DNA from: Gammaproteobacteria bacterium
Lineage (GTDB): Bacteria; Pseudomonadota; Gammaproteobacteria; Steroidobacterales; GCA-2729495
Reading direction: 5' to 3'
Assembly (NCBI GenBank): GCA_021773815.1
Contig: JAJFJS010000038.1
Span: forward strand, 1 to 64,000
Length of the DNA stretch: 64,000 nt
Shown: piece after piece, positions 36,919 to 47,302 of the stretch
Layout: each line of letters begins with the position of its first letter
Position numbering within the stretch: position 1 is the stretch's first letter
The notes under the pieces: model-generated
Databases searched by the model: none
What the model saw: the letters and a program-made list of their open reading frames with translations, nothing else
Told to the model about the DNA's origin: nothing
Made by a program: the position numbers and the translations under genes

Positions 36919-37386
36919 TCAAGCGTGCGCCGGCGTCCCGTCTCCCTTGACGCACAGCACCGGACAGCGCGCATGACGCAGTGTGGACTCGGTCGTGCTG
37001 CCGAGAATCAGGTGCCGCACCCCGCTGTACCCGTGGGCGCCCATGACGATCATCGCGGCGCCGACCTCCTTGGCATAGCGCGTGATCTCATCGGCCGGGT
37101 TGCCGACGACCACCTGCTCGACAACATCGATCTCCTGATTGGCCAGATTGGCGGCAACGAATGCCTCGATGCGCGTCCAGGCGCCCTGCTGCAGGTCATC
37201 CAGGCTCGGCAGGGTTGCCTGGCCGACCTCGACCTCGAGCACGCCGAACACCTGGGGCTCCTCGACGACGTAGATCACGTGCAACGCTGCGTTGGTAATC
37301 TGCGCCATTCGCACCGCCCAATTCAGGCCCGCCAGCGACGCCGTCGAGAAATCCGTCGGAAAAACGATCGGTTGTTGTCCTGCCAT
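36919..37386 (-). CDS. Universal stress protein (UspA family)
   Basis: This 155-residue single-domain protein has the Usp N-terminus IVFPTDFSTASLAGLNWAV, ALHVIYVVEEP at strand beta2 and the ATP-binding G-2xG-9xG(S/T) region in VMGAHGYSGVRHLILGSTTE. ATP-binding members act in stress signalling. ATG 37386 has AGGGGAC upstream. It is divergent from an AraC-type regulator, which could control it, but no operator is clear. Confidence 0.9.
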   Translation of the reverse strand: MAGQQPIVFPTDFSTASLAGLNWAVRMAQITNAALHVIYVVEEPQVFGVLEVEVGQATLPSLDDLQQGAWTRIEAFVAANLANQEIDVVEQVVVGNPADEITRYAKEVGAAMIVMGAHGYSGVRHLILGSTTESTLRHARCPVLCVKGDGTPAHA

Positions 37387-37532
37387 CACGCTGTCCCCTG
37401 TCGTCCGGCCAAGAGCCCATTAACGCAGAATCCGGGCCGGCTTTTCAACTGCCGCCCCCGGCGGAGGTCGCCGAACCCTTGTCAAACCAGGCCGGGTCCG
37501 ATTCAATGCCGGAATCGGAACGGTAAATCAAC

Positions 37533-38555
37533 GTGTTATTTGAACCGACAACTCTCGCGGCAACCGCCAGGAATATCGCCGAAACGCTCGAGTCGCACTA
37601 CTCGATCAAGCCGGCACCGGTATTCGAGCGGGCCGGACTCGATATTGATGCGCTGTCGGTATCCGGCGCACGCTATCCATCGCGCAGCATGCAGGCACTG
37701 TGGCGGGCCGCCGTGGAAGCGACGGGCGATCCGTGCTTCGGGCTGTTCGCCGGCCGGCGCATCCGCCCGACGAGTTTTCATGCGCTCGGTTTTTCCTGGA
37801 TCGCCAGCCAGTCACTACTCGGTTCGCTGCGCCGCCTGTGCCGTTACCACGATGTCATCACGACGATGCCGCTGCGGCTGAAAATCGAGCTGAACGGCGA
37901 CGGCTACGACATGACGATCGAATATCCGGACCCGGAGCACGCCCCCGAGATTGCCTCCATCGACGCCTTCGTCACATCGATCGTCCAGTTGTGTCGGGCC
38001 GCGACGGACAGCAATTTCGCGCCCCGTTCGATCGCGTTCAAGCGAGCCGACCGGGGTTCGATCGGAACCTATGTCGAAGTGCTCGGCTGTCCCGTCACCA
38101 CGGGTGCGGATCGCATCACGCTGCGCTTCGACCGCGAGTCGATGGAAAAACCTCTGCCGGGTAACAACATCGAACTGGCCAAGGCCAATGACTCGGTCGC
38201 CGAGAAATATCTTGAGTCGCTGGACCCGCGCACGGTCGCCTCGGAAGTCCGAGAACGATTAATCGCATTGCTGCCATCAGGCAAAACGAATCAGGCACGG
38301 ATCGCCGAATGCATGCATCGCAGTCTGAGTACGCTACAGCGTCAACTCGCCCAGGAGGGCACGAGCTACCAGGAAATTCGCGACGACACGCGCCGCCGGC
38401 TGGCCACCGAGTATGTGCGCGAGGCAAAACTGTCATTGGGTCAAATTGCGTATATGCTCGGCTTTTCTGACCAGAGCAACTTCTCTCGCGCCTTCAAGCG
38501 CTGGACCGGCAAGCCGCCGAGGGAATTTCGCACCCACGACGCGGCACACGGCTGA
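37533..38555 (+). CDS. AraC-family transcriptional regulator with Arabinose_bd-type sensor
   Basis: This 340-residue protein has two parts. The N-terminal 200 residues match the arabinose-binding-like domain found in OruR/VirF-type regulators (DPCFGLFAGRRIRPTSFHALGF, SLRRLCRY). The C-terminal 100 residues form the AraC double helix-turn-helix (RIAECMHRSLSTLQRQLAQE, then LGQIAYMLGFSDQSNFSRAF followed by KRWTGKPPREFR). The ligand is unknown. GTG 37533 is the apparent start, with a weak ribosome site. It is followed by the aminotransferase/omega-amidase pair 17 bases later, so it may regulate or share transcription with them. Confidence 0.85.
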   Translation: MLFEPTTLAATARNIAETLESHYSIKPAPVFERAGLDIDALSVSGARYPSRSMQALWRAAVEATGDPCFGLFAGRRIRPTSFHALGFSWIASQSLLGSLRRLCRYHDVITTMPLRLKIELNGDGYDMTIEYPDPEHAPEIASIDAFVTSIVQLCRAATDSNFAPRSIAFKRADRGSIGTYVEVLGCPVTTGADRITLRFDRESMEKPLPGNNIELAKANDSVAEKYLESLDPRTVASEVRERLIALLPSGKTNQARIAECMHRSLSTLQRQLAQEGTSYQEIRDDTRRRLATEYVREAKLSLGQIAYMLGFSDQSNFSRAFKRWTGKPPREFRTHDAAHG

Positions 38556-38572
38556 TCGATTACACTGCCCCG

Positions 38573-39724
38573 ATGCCGCCGACCATCAACAGCAAACTGC
38601 CGGATACCGGCACGACGATCTTTACCGTGATGTCGCAACTCGCCGCGGATTGCGGCGCGATCAACCTGTCGCAGGGATATCCCGACTTTGCCGTGCCGTC
38701 CGGCCTGCTCGACCGTGTCGCGCACCATCTGCGCAACGGCTGCAATCAATACGCGCCGATGCCCGGCGTTGCGCAACTCCGGGAACAAATCGCCGCCAAG
38801 ACCGAGCGTCTCTACGGCAGACCCACCGACACCGACACCGAGGTCACGGTCACATCGGGCGCAACCGAGGCGCTGTTTGCGGCAATCACGGCATTCGTGC
38901 ATTCGGGCCACGAGGTCATCGTGTTCGATCCGGCCTACGATTCGTATGATCCGGCCATCCGGCTGGCCGGCGGCACGCCCGTCCATATCCCGCTGCGCAC
39001 ACCGGCTTTCGACATCGACTGGCCACGCGTCGCCGCGACGATCAGCCCGGCCACGCGCATGATCATCCTGAATTCGCCGCACAACCCAACCGGTGCCGTG
39101 CTGAACGACGACGACCTGAACACGCTAACGGACCTGGTCCGCGGCCGCGACATTGTCCTGCTCGGCGACGAGGTTTACGAACACATTATCTTTGATGGCC
39201 GGACGCATCACAGCCTGCTCGGTCGCGAGGAACTCGCCGCGCACAGCCTGGTCGTCTCCTCGTTCGGCAAGACCTTTCATGCAACGGGCTGGAAGGTCGG
39301 CTATTGCGTCGCCGGCGCGGAACTGATGCGCGAGTTTCGCAAGGTCCACCAGTTCGTGCAGTTCTGCGTTGTCGCACCAATCCAGTACGCACTGGCCGAT
39401 TTTCTCGTCGACGACCCGGGCCATGCGGACGGTTTATCCGCTTTCTACGAGCAAAAGCGCGACTATTTCTGCACCTTGCTGGCGCCGTCACGATTCCAGC
39501 TGACGCCGTCGGCCGGCACCTATTTCCAACTGGCAGATTATTCGGCGATCACGTCCGAGGCGGACGTCGACTTCGCCCGGCGGCTGACCCGCGACGTCGG
39601 CGTCGCGACGATACCGGTTTCGGTATTCTGCGCGTCGCCGCCGCAACGACAATGGCTGCGATTTTGTTTCGCCAAGGATGACGCCACGCTCGAAGCGGCC
39701 GCGGAACGACTATGCGCGATCTGA
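38573..39724 (+). CDS. Methionine/glutamine-type aminotransferase (YbdL-like, class I PLP)
   Basis: This 383-residue class I aminotransferase shows INLSQGYPDFAVP and the CNQYAPMPGVAQLREQI substrate region, NSPHNPTGAV (Asn for the cofactor), DEVYEHIIFDG, and the PLP lysine in VSSFGKTFHATGWKVGY. The sequence follows E. coli YbdL and plant/mammal glutamine transaminase K. It transaminates 2-oxo-4-methylthiobutyrate from glutamine or methionine. It overlaps the omega-amidase gene by 13 bases. That enzyme would hydrolyse the 2-oxoglutaramate product, as known for this pair. Confidence 0.9.
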   Translation: MPPTINSKLPDTGTTIFTVMSQLAADCGAINLSQGYPDFAVPSGLLDRVAHHLRNGCNQYAPMPGVAQLREQIAAKTERLYGRPTDTDTEVTVTSGATEALFAAITAFVHSGHEVIVFDPAYDSYDPAIRLAGGTPVHIPLRTPAFDIDWPRVAATISPATRMIILNSPHNPTGAVLNDDDLNTLTDLVRGRDIVLLGDEVYEHIIFDGRTHHSLLGREELAAHSLVVSSFGKTFHATGWKVGYCVAGAELMREFRKVHQFVQFCVVAPIQYALADFLVDDPGHADGLSAFYEQKRDYFCTLLAPSRFQLTPSAGTYFQLADYSAITSEADVDFARRLTRDVGVATIPVSVFCASPPQRQWLRFCFAKDDATLEAAAERLCAI

Positions 39725-40497
39725 CCGTTACGCTCATTCAAACGACGCTCGACTGGCAGGATGCCGCCGCGAACCGGACGCGATTTGCCGACCTGATCGC
39801 CGGCATCGACGGGTCGACAGACCTGATCGTGCTGCCCGAGATGTTCACGACCGGATTCACGATGAACTCGGTCAGCCAGGCCGAAACGATGCATGGCGAG
39901 ACACTCGCCTGGATGAGTCGCATGGCGCGCGACCGCAATACGACCCTTTGCGGCAGCCTGATCATCGCGGACGATAGCCGCTACACCAATCGACTGATCT
40001 GGATGCCGCCCAATGCGCCGCCGGCCGTGTATGACAAGCGCCACCTGTTTCGGATGGCCGGCGAGCACGAACATTTCACACCCGGCCGCGGTCGCCTGAT
40101 CGTCCGGCTCGGTGACTGGCGGGTCTGCCCGCTCGTCTGTTACGACCTGCGCTTCCCGGTCTTCAGTCGCGGCGTCAACGAATTCGATTTGCTGCTCTAT
40201 GTCGCGAACTGGCCCGCCCCGCGCCGTTCGGCCTGGCGCACGCTACTGCCGGCCCGGGCCGTCGAAAACCTCTGCTACGCGGCCGGCGTCAATCGCATTG
40301 GCACCGACGGCAACGCCGTTGCCTATGCCGGCGACAGCATGATCGTTGATTACTTCGGTAATTCGATTGTCGACTGTGACGATAGGGAACATGTCGTCAC
40401 GACAAGACTCGACGCCGCCGCGCTGCTGCGTTATCGCAAGAAATTCCCGGCCCACCTGGATGCCGACCGGTTCCGGATCGACGATCCGCCGCCCTAA
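39712..40497 (+). CDS. Omega-amidase (YafV/NIT2-like carbon-nitrogen hydrolase)
   Basis: This 261-residue nitrilase-superfamily protein has the catalytic triad in order: Glu in DLIVLPEMFTTGFTM, Lys in VYDKRHLFRM and Cys in PLVCYDLRFPVF. NIT2-type omega-amidases hydrolyse 2-oxoglutaramate or 2-oxosuccinamate, clearing the product of glutamine-dependent transaminases. The gene start lies inside the aminotransferase end, so the two are coupled, supporting a methionine-salvage role. The last four bases overlap the convergent lipoprotein hydrolase gene. Confidence 0.92.
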   Translation: MRDLTVTLIQTTLDWQDAAANRTRFADLIAGIDGSTDLIVLPEMFTTGFTMNSVSQAETMHGETLAWMSRMARDRNTTLCGSLIIADDSRYTNRLIWMPPNAPPAVYDKRHLFRMAGEHEHFTPGRGRLIVRLGDWRVCPLVCYDLRFPVFSRGVNEFDLLLYVANWPAPRRSAWRTLLPARAVENLCYAAGVNRIGTDGNAVAYAGDSMIVDYFGNSIVDCDDREHVVTTRLDAAALLRYRKKFPAHLDADRFRIDDPPP

Positions 40498-41576
40498 CGC
40501 ACCGACAGCGTAGCGCGCGGTTCGGCCCGCCAGTCGGCCGCAGCGGCGAGAAATGCGCGGGCATCGGCGTCATCGCGCAGGTAAGCATCGAGAAACGCGA
40601 CGCTAACGCCGCCGATGATGTAAGCCGCGTCGGCATCGGGCAGATCGCCGTCACGCGGTTTGCAGATCAGTCCGCCGAGGTAGTGGTCCATGTCATCGAC
40701 AAACAAATAGTGATTGTCCGTTGCAGCAAACCCGACACCGGCCGGATATCGATAGACAGAACGACTTTTCCTGATATGCCGGACCAGGCCGCTGAAATCG
40801 TTCGTACCCGTCGCCACCAGCGTCGGCAGCGCAACAACCCGCCACGGCGTCTCGGGCATCATCGGGCTGTTGCCCGGGTCGGTAATCAGCAACAGCGCAT
40901 CAAAGCGCTCGTCGCGAAAACCGAACGCGGTATCGTTCGACGGATCGATCATGACCAGGCCGGTCACGGACAGCGCAGTACCACCACCCAGTGAGTGTCC
41001 GGCCGCGGCGACCCGGCTCGCGTCAATGCGCCCGCCGAGACCGGGCACCAGCGCGCCGATCGCATCGAGTGAATCGAGCACATGCACCATATCGAGGCGC
41101 CGCGTCCGCACGGCCTCGATCATCATCCGCATACCGCGGATCTTCGGTGGCGGCAACGAACTCGAATCGAGGTGCGCCGGCTGAATAACGACATACCCGT
41201 GCGACGCCCAGTGGTCGGCGAGATGCGTATACCGGTCGCGATCGCAGCGCCCGCCGTGGGAGAAAATAATGGCCGGCAACGATGCCGGCGCCGTTGCGCC
41301 CATCGGAAACGTGATGCGCAGATCGAGATCCTTTTCCAGCGCCGGGAATGCCAGCGAGACGGATTCGGCAACCTGAATTGCATACGGCCCGGGATCGGGT
41401 CGGTACGCGCTCGCCGGTCCTGATTGCCCCCACTGCGAGCAGCCACCCGCGGTCAACAGAAACAGCACCGCCACGGCGCCGGCAAATCCCCTGGCGGGCA
41501 AGCGGGCGGCAACAGGCCGTCGAAAGATACTCAGGCGATACCGATGCGCAAATGATTCAGGATCCGAGGCGTGCAC
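40494..41576 (-). CDS. Lipoprotein alpha/beta hydrolase (chlorophyllase/PAF-acetylhydrolase-like)
   Basis: This protein of about 360 residues has an N-terminal leader ending in LTAGGC, a strong lipobox. The catalytic domain shows PAIIFSHGGRCDRDRY (oxyanion), VAAAGHSLGGGTAL (nucleophile Ser), the Asp side near LVATGTND, and the later DNHYLF/DMDHYLGG His segment. This is the pattern of secreted esterases. The substrate is unclear. The GTG start at 41576 gives a 27-residue cytosolic head before the lipobox; a shorter start is possible. It is convergent with the omega-amidase gene, sharing CTAA. Confidence 0.75.
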   Translation of the reverse strand: MHASDPESFAHRYRLSIFRRPVAARLPARGFAGAVAVLFLLTAGGCSQWGQSGPASAYRPDPGPYAIQVAESVSLAFPALEKDLDLRITFPMGATAPASLPAIIFSHGGRCDRDRYTHLADHWASHGYVVIQPAHLDSSSLPPPKIRGMRMMIEAVRTRRLDMVHVLDSLDAIGALVPGLGGRIDASRVAAAGHSLGGGTALSVTGLVMIDPSNDTAFGFRDERFDALLLITDPGNSPMMPETPWRVVALPTLVATGTNDFSGLVRHIRKSRSVYRYPAGVGFAATDNHYLFVDDMDHYLGGLICKPRDGDLPDADAAYIIGGVSVAFLDAYLRDDADARAFLAAAADWRAEPRATLSVR

Positions 41577-41596
41577 GGCGCTTTCCCAATAAGCTG

Positions 41597-42016
41597 CTAG
41601 TTAAATGCGCCGATTAGCGCTCCCATGATCGACAACGACACGATATGGAAGCTGCCGTTGACGAAAATACGCACGATCGGTCGCCGATCAAATATCGCCG
41701 AGATGCCCAGTGCCGTCGTGACGAAAAAACAGCCGATCAGCACGCCGACAATCACGCCGTCGCGGATCGAAGCATTCGGGCCCAGCACGGCCGCCAGCAG
41801 GCTGCCGGTCAGCCACTGGAACAAGAATGCGATGACGAATATCAGCTGGACGTTCCGTTCCCCGGCCGCACTGGCGGCCGCCTTCTCGGCATCGCGGACG
41901 CCGAACCGGCCGAACACGCTTGGCGCATACCAGACGCCGGCCAGCAGGAACGACGCGAGCGTCGCTGCCAGAACGCCCCACCAGTTCACGAATTCAAAAT
42001 TGACCGTAATTTCCAT
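41597..42016 (-). CDS. DUF1761 family membrane protein
   Basis: This 139-residue protein has four predicted transmembrane segments: [58 protein letters not shown] and [16 protein letters not shown]. The DUF1761 pattern includes the WYAPSVFG motif. The function is unknown. GGAAGGA precedes the ATG. It lies upstream of and parallel to the lipoprotein hydrolase gene with a 20-base gap. Confidence 0.85.
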   Translation of the reverse strand: MEITVNFEFVNWWGVLAATLASFLLAGVWYAPSVFGRFGVRDAEKAAASAAGERNVQLIFVIAFLFQWLTGSLLAAVLGPNASIRDGVIVGVLIGCFFVTTALGISAIFDRRPIVRIFVNGSFHIVSLSIMGALIGAFN

Positions 42017-42152
42017 AGTTCCTTCCCGGATCGACGGCGACGATGCCGTTCGATTATAGGCGCGTTGACCGAAAGCGAAACCCCGCCACGCATTGACAGA
42101 GCCGCACGAGTCAAGGATCGTTGGCGCCGTGACAGGCAGCTGCGGCCCGACG

Positions 42153-42899
42153 ATGAGACGACTTCTGGTTTTCCAACATGTGCCCTACGAGATACTCGGC
42201 AATCTCGACCCGTTGCTGCGCGACGCAGGGTTCCGCATACGCTACGTCAATTTCGGCCGCGAGCCGGAGGCCCGACCGGATATCACGCGCTATCACGGTC
42301 TGATCGTCCTCGGCGGACCGATGAACTGCGACGAGTGCGATCGCTATCCCCACCTCGCGACCGAAGTCGAACTGATCCGGCAAACCATCGAGGCCGGCAA
42401 GCCCGTGCTCGGCATCTGCCTCGGCGCACAACTGATCGCCCGTGCACTCGGCGCGCGCGTGGCGCCGAACGACAAAAAAGAAATCGGCTGGTACGAACTC
42501 AACCCCACCGAGGCCGGGCACGCAGACCCGCTGTTCGCCCCGCTCGCCGCCAGCCAGATGATTTTTCAATGGCACGGCGACACGTTCCAGATCCCGCGCG
42601 ACGCCGTGCACCTGGCAACTTCGCCGGACTGCCGCAATCAGGCATTCCGCTACGGCGACAACGTCTACGGCCTGCAATTTCATCTCGAAGTCGACGAACC
42701 GATGATTCTGCGCTGGCTGCATACGCCGTCGATGGCGCGCGAGGCCGAGGCGCTGGGCGGCCCCGGCAACACGGACCGGATCGCCGCGCAGACGAAGGAC
42801 CATATCGAGCATTCCGTATCGCTGGGCAACCGGGTATTCGGCGAGTTCATCCGCCGATTCCATACGCATCCGCGGCGCCGGGCCCTGCCGTCGCGCTGA
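42153..42899 (+). CDS. Class I glutamine amidotransferase-like protein
   Basis: This 248-residue protein has the GATase triad: nucleophile Cys in [17 protein letters not shown], His in YGLQFHLEV and the Glu two residues on. [11 protein letters not shown] is the family's substrate loop. Stand-alone members include gamma-glutamyl hydrolase or GMP-synthase-like proteins of unknown amide acceptor. ATG 42153 was chosen because the fold begins there; GTG 42129 is an alternative. It ends 89 bases before the copA start and may be only a neighbour. Confidence 0.82.
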   Translation: MRRLLVFQHVPYEILGNLDPLLRDAGFRIRYVNFGREPEARPDITRYHGLIVLGGPMNCDECDRYPHLATEVELIRQTIEAGKPVLGICLGAQLIARALGARVAPNDKKEIGWYELNPTEAGHADPLFAPLAASQMIFQWHGDTFQIPRDAVHLATSPDCRNQAFRYGDNVYGLQFHLEVDEPMILRWLHTPSMAREAEALGGPGNTDRIAAQTKDHIEHSVSLGNRVFGEFIRRFHTHPRRRALPSR

Positions 42900-42988
42900 C
42901 GGGGGCAGCGGCTCACAGCGCCACATTGCGACGTGGCGCCGACAGCCGCTACACTGGCGGATCGACTATTTACCGGAGCTCATTCCCC

Positions 42989-45448
42989 GTGAGTGTGACC
43001 GCAACAGCCGCCACCGATGCAAAGATTCGAACCGCAGGCCTGCCGATTCGCGGCATGACCTGTGGCGCCTGCGCAGCGCGGCTGGAAAAGGCACTGACAC
43101 GGGCCACCGGCATCACGGTCGCGGCCGTTAATTTCGCGCTCGAGCGCGCCGACGTGTCGTTCGACCCGGCGGCCACCGACATCGGGTCGATAACAGGGGT
43201 CGTGCGCAACGCCGGCTTCGAGGTGCCCGAAGAATCGTTCTCGCTGGGCGTCGGCGGCATGACCTGCAGCGCCTGCGCCGGACGCGTCGAGAAGTCGTTG
43301 TCGAGGCTGAGCGGCATCATCGAGGCCAACGTCAACATTGCGCTGGAACGTGCCGATGTCCGCGCGGTTGCCGGCATGGTGAGCATCGATGCATTGGCCG
43401 GCGCCGTCCGCGACGCCGGTTATGAACCGCAGGTCGCCGCGGCGACGGAGCGGCAGGCAGATGCAGACCGTGCGCATCGGGATCGGGAAGCGGCGCAACT
43501 GGCGCGCGAAAAACGCATCCTGCTGCTGTCAATCGCGCTGTCATCGCCGCTGGTCCTGCACATGGCGCTCAAGTTCGTCGGTATCCACTTCATGCTCCCG
43601 ATGGTCGTCGAGATCGCACTGGCAACCCCGGTGCAGTTCCTGATTGGCGCTCGCTTCTACAAGGCCGCCTACAAGGCGCTGCGGGCGCGCTCGGCGAACA
43701 TGGATGTCCTCGTCGTCATGGGTACGACCGCCGCGTATGCCTATAGCTGGTACCTGATCGCCACACTCGGCAGCGACGCCGCCGGCAAACTGTATTTCGA
43801 GGCGTCGGCCGTGATCATTACGCTGGTGCTGCTCGGCAAGTTCATGGAGGCGCGGGCCAAACGCGGCACGACTGCGGCAATTCGGCAATTGATGGACCTG
43901 CGCCCGGAAACTGCACGTGTCAGGCGCGACGGCAGCGAACAGCAAGTGTCAATCGGCGAGGTCGCCAGCGGCGATATTGTCATCGTCAGGCCCGGTGAGC
44001 GCATCCCGGTCGACGGTAAGGTTGTCAGCGGGCAGAGCGACGTCGACGAGGCGCTGATCACCGGCGAGAGCCTGCCGGTCGCCAAGCATCCCGGCGACAT
44101 CGTGACCGGCGGCGCGATCAACGGTACCGGCCTGCTCGATATCCAGGCCACGCACGTTGGCGAAGACTCGACGCTGGCGCGAATTATCCATCTCGTCGAA
44201 AACGCGCAGGCCGGCAAGGCGCCGGTCCAGCGCCTCGTCGACCGGATCAGCGCGATCTTCGTGCCGGTCGTCGTCGGCATCGCCGGCCTGACGTTTGTCG
44301 GCTGGTATGCATTTGGCGGCGCCTTCGAACCGGCGCTCATCGCTGCGGTATCGGTACTCGTGATCGCCTGCCCCTGCGCACTGGGCCTGGCGACACCGAC
44401 GGCGATCATGACCGGTACCGGCGCCGCGGCGCGCTCGGGCATCCTGATCAAGGACGTGGAATCGCTCGAACGCGCCCACCGACTGAATGCGATCGTTTTC
44501 GACAAAACCGGCACGCTGACCGCCGGCAAGCCCGCCGTGGTCGAAATCCACGCTTTCGACGGCGACGACAAGGACGTGCTGCGTGCGGCCGCGGCCGTCC
44601 AGCAGGGCAGCGAACACCCGCTGGCCCGTGCGATGCTCGAACGCGCCCGAGAAATGACCATCACGCTGCCACAGGTCACGGCGTTTCAGAGCCGCACCGG
44701 TTTGGGCGTCACCGCGACGATTGAGGGTCAGTCCATCGTTTGCGGCAACCTGGCCATGCTGCAGGAACACGGCATCGAACCGATCGAACCCGAGCGGGCG
44801 GAAGAACTCGAATCACAGGCCCGAACTGTCGTCTGGGTCGCGCGCAGCGGGGCCGTCATCGGCACCATTGCAATCGCCGATGTGTTGCGCCCCGAAGCCA
44901 TCGATGCGATCGCGGCCCTGCGCAAACTCGGCGCCCGCACGTTGATGCTGTCCGGCGACGCTGAACGCGTCGCCGCCCGGGTCGGCGCGGAGGTCGGCGT
45001 GGACGAGGCCCGCGGCTCGGTCAGGCCCGATCAGAAGGCACAGGCGATCGACGCATTGCGTGCCGAAGGCTATGTCGTCGGCATGATCGGCGACGGCATC
45101 AACGACGCCCCGGCGCTGGCCGCGGCCGACGTCGGCATCGCGATGGGCAGCGGCACGGACATCGCGATGGAGACCGCCGGCATCACGCTGATGCGCACCG
45201 ACCCGCGCCTCGTCGCGGGCGCCATCTCCGCGAGTCGCGCGACGTTCCGCAAGATCAAGCAAAACCTGTTCTGGGCCTTCGTCTACAATGTCGTCGGGAT
45301 TCCGCTGGCGGCTGCGGGCGTACTGACGCCGGCGATGGCCGGCGCGGCGATGGCGCTCAGCAGCGTCAGCGTCGTCAGCAATTCCCTGCTGCTGCGTGGC
45401 TGGCGCCCCGAGTTCATGCGCGCGGAGACCCGCAACAGCCGGCATTGA
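42989..45448 (+). CDS. copA: Cu(+)-exporting P1B-type ATPase with two N-terminal metal-binding domains
   Basis: This 819-residue protein has two HMA domains with GMTCGAC (C25, C28) and GMTCSAC (C93, C96). Transmembrane helices follow, including the metal-binding CPC at C461-C463 (ACPCALG). The actuator has TGES, the phosphorylation site is DKTGT at D505, SEHPLA is the HP motif, and GDGINDAP surrounds D702. CPC with these HMA motifs indicates Cu(+) or Ag(+) export. GTG 42989 has GGAG about ten bases before it. A small chaperone gene follows 32 bases later. No CueR-type regulator is adjacent. Confidence 0.95.
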   Translation: MSVTATAATDAKIRTAGLPIRGMTCGACAARLEKALTRATGITVAAVNFALERADVSFDPAATDIGSITGVVRNAGFEVPEESFSLGVGGMTCSACAGRVEKSLSRLSGIIEANVNIALERADVRAVAGMVSIDALAGAVRDAGYEPQVAAATERQADADRAHRDREAAQLAREKRILLLSIALSSPLVLHMALKFVGIHFMLPMVVEIALATPVQFLIGARFYKAAYKALRARSANMDVLVVMGTTAAYAYSWYLIATLGSDAAGKLYFEASAVIITLVLLGKFMEARAKRGTTAAIRQLMDLRPETARVRRDGSEQQVSIGEVASGDIVIVRPGERIPVDGKVVSGQSDVDEALITGESLPVAKHPGDIVTGGAINGTGLLDIQATHVGEDSTLARIIHLVENAQAGKAPVQRLVDRISAIFVPVVVGIAGLTFVGWYAFGGAFEPALIAAVSVLVIACPCALGLATPTAIMTGTGAAARSGILIKDVESLERAHRLNAIVFDKTGTLTAGKPAVVEIHAFDGDDKDVLRAAAAVQQGSEHPLARAMLERAREMTITLPQVTAFQSRTGLGVTATIEGQSIVCGNLAMLQEHGIEPIEPERAEELESQARTVVWVARSGAVIGTIAIADVLRPEAIDAIAALRKLGARTLMLSGDAERVAARVGAEVGVDEARGSVRPDQKAQAIDALRAEGYVVGMIGDGINDAPALAAADVGIAMGSGTDIAMETAGITLMRTDPRLVAGAISASRATFRKIKQNLFWAFVYNVVGIPLAAAGVLTPAMAGAAMALSSVSVVSNSLLLRGWRPEFMRAETRNSRH

Positions 45449-45480
45449 TATTCAACCTTGTCTTTCAGGAGTAAGACGAA

Positions 45481-45690
45481 ATGGCAACCACGACAATTAA
45501 AGTCAGCGGCATGACCTGCGGCGGCTGCGTCAAGAGCATCGAGAATGCACTGAACGAACAGGCGGGCGTACTGCGTGTCAAGGCCAACCTGGACGCCGGC
45601 ACCGTCAGCATCGACTTCGACGCCGGCGCCATTGCGCCTGCCGCACTGGAACAGGCCATCGAGAAAGCCGGGTTCGACGTCGCGGCCTGA
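45481..45690 (+). CDS. copZ: Copper chaperone, heavy-metal-associated domain (CopZ-like)
   Basis: This 69-residue single HMA domain has the metal motif GMTCGGC at residues 10-16 and the beta-alpha-beta-beta-alpha-beta pattern (KVSGMTCGGCVKSIENAL, TVSIDFDAG). It would deliver Cu(+) to the HMA domains of the adjacent ATPase. AGGAG precedes the ATG. It immediately follows copA and is almost surely co-transcribed. Confidence 0.95.
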   Translation: MATTTIKVSGMTCGGCVKSIENALNEQAGVLRVKANLDAGTVSIDFDAGAIAPAALEQAIEKAGFDVAA

Positions 45691-45844
45691 TCGCGACTTC
45701 ACGGACCCGCTACATCTGCGGCACGGCGTGGCAACGCGCCGTGACTCGCGGTGATACCGGCGATTGAAACGCCGGCGAACCGGGATCGCGTTCAATCCGG
45801 ATGGTGACGCGGCATAAGTCCTGAACGGCTTTGGCGACAGGCGG

Positions 45845-47209
45845 CTAATCTCTCTCGCGCATCTCCGACACCGCGCCGTCACGCGACGGGATATGTCCCG
45901 GTGATTTGATGCGCACAATGATCGCCAGCAGCATGACGATAGCATTGAGTGTGCCGATCAGTGCAAACGGCGCGGCGGGTCCGACGGTGTCAAACAGGCG
46001 CCCGCCCAGTCCGGATGCGAAGAAGATACCGATCGCGCCGCACATATTGAACGCACCGACGACGGCGCCTCGGCTCAGACGCGGCGCCTCGGCACTGATC
46101 AGCGTCGTCGCTCCAAAGAACGAGCTGATCTGACCGATGCCGAGCAGCACGAAAGACGGTATCGCGGCCGCGGACAGCGGTTCGTCGACGATCCACATCG
46201 CGCCATAACCGATCGCCGCCAGCGCCATACAGAAAATCAGCCCCGAGACGCGGTTGAAGCGATCCATGAACGAGCCGAGGACCAGCAGCCAGACCAGCGC
46301 CGCGCCCGATGCGAGTCCGAACAGGCCGGCGCCGCGGGATGCCGCCACGGCCGGGTCCATACCCTGACCGATACCTGCAACCGTGCCCCACAGCACGACG
46401 AACGTGCCGAGGATCACGAGGTCGCTGCGCGCGACGAATGCGCCCGAGTAGGCGAGCGCGATACGCGGGTTGCGGACGGCGGCGGCGAATCCGCTGATGA
46501 TGAGTTCGCGCATCGGCAGACGGTCTTCTTTGGCAACCGGCAGCCCCTTCTTCAAGCCAACCAGGTAGAGGACGGACGAGAACGCGCAGGCGATAAACAC
46601 CATGGCGTGGATGATCCGCGTCGCCGTGATCGCATCAAATCCCGCATTGATCAGCGCGGGCGGCACATAACGGCCGAACACCACAGTCACGCAGATGACG
46701 CCGAGACCGTTGAACACGCCACCCAGGGCGACGAACTTGCCCCGCGACCGATCCTGCGGATAATCGGTAACGATCGTCTGCAGCATGCCCGTCGACATGC
46801 CCAGACCCGCGGCATACACCGCGCGATACACGATCAGGTGCGTGACGGACTCGGCAAACGGATACAGCAGGTAGCCGACGCCCATGATCAGCATGCCGAC
46901 GGCAAACAGTTCGCGCCGGCCGATCCGGTCGGCGAGCACGCCGACGACACCGAAGACCAGCAACTGCACGACCTCGGTCACGATGACCAGGTCGCCGCTG
47001 ACCGTGCCCTGCTCGCCCACCGGCATGCCGAAGTTTGCGTTCAGGACCAGCGCCGTGCCGGTCGAGATGAAGGTCAGCAGCCCGATCGTCGCGAACGCGG
47101 CGTAACAAAAAACGACGGCGTTCAGCCGCGTAATGCCGGGCAAGAACCAGACGAACAGGAATCGCCTGCCGCCCTGTACGTGCTCCGTTTCAGTCGTTCC
47201 GGTATTCAT
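45845..47209 (-). CDS. MFS transporter (paralogue 1 of 3)
   Basis: This 454-residue protein has about 12 transmembrane segments. The MFS loop motif is seen as GVLADRIGRRELFAVG. The segment GAVVGAFNMCGAIGIFFASGLGGRLFDTVGPAAPF is closely echoed in the two related transporters at 47.3-48.7 kb and 51.4-52.7 kb. ATG 47209 has GGAGG nine bases upstream. It is the last gene of the minus-strand unit. The substrate is unknown; a shared one is inferred from duplication in the same operon. Confidence 0.85.
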   Translation of the reverse strand: MNTGTTETEHVQGGRRFLFVWFLPGITRLNAVVFCYAAFATIGLLTFISTGTALVLNANFGMPVGEQGTVSGDLVIVTEVVQLLVFGVVGVLADRIGRRELFAVGMLIMGVGYLLYPFAESVTHLIVYRAVYAAGLGMSTGMLQTIVTDYPQDRSRGKFVALGGVFNGLGVICVTVVFGRYVPPALINAGFDAITATRIIHAMVFIACAFSSVLYLVGLKKGLPVAKEDRLPMRELIISGFAAAVRNPRIALAYSGAFVARSDLVILGTFVVLWGTVAGIGQGMDPAVAASRGAGLFGLASGAALVWLLVLGSFMDRFNRVSGLIFCMALAAIGYGAMWIVDEPLSAAAIPSFVLLGIGQISSFFGATTLISAEAPRLSRGAVVGAFNMCGAIGIFFASGLGGRLFDTVGPAAPFALIGTLNAIVMLLAIIVRIKSPGHIPSRDGAVSEMRERD

Positions 47210-47302
47210 GCTCTACGAACCTCCGCGCTGCCCTTGGGGCAAGTCGCTGTATCCGGGCCGAATCGCGTCCCGTCGCCACGGGCATGCGGCATCTCACTCT
47301 GA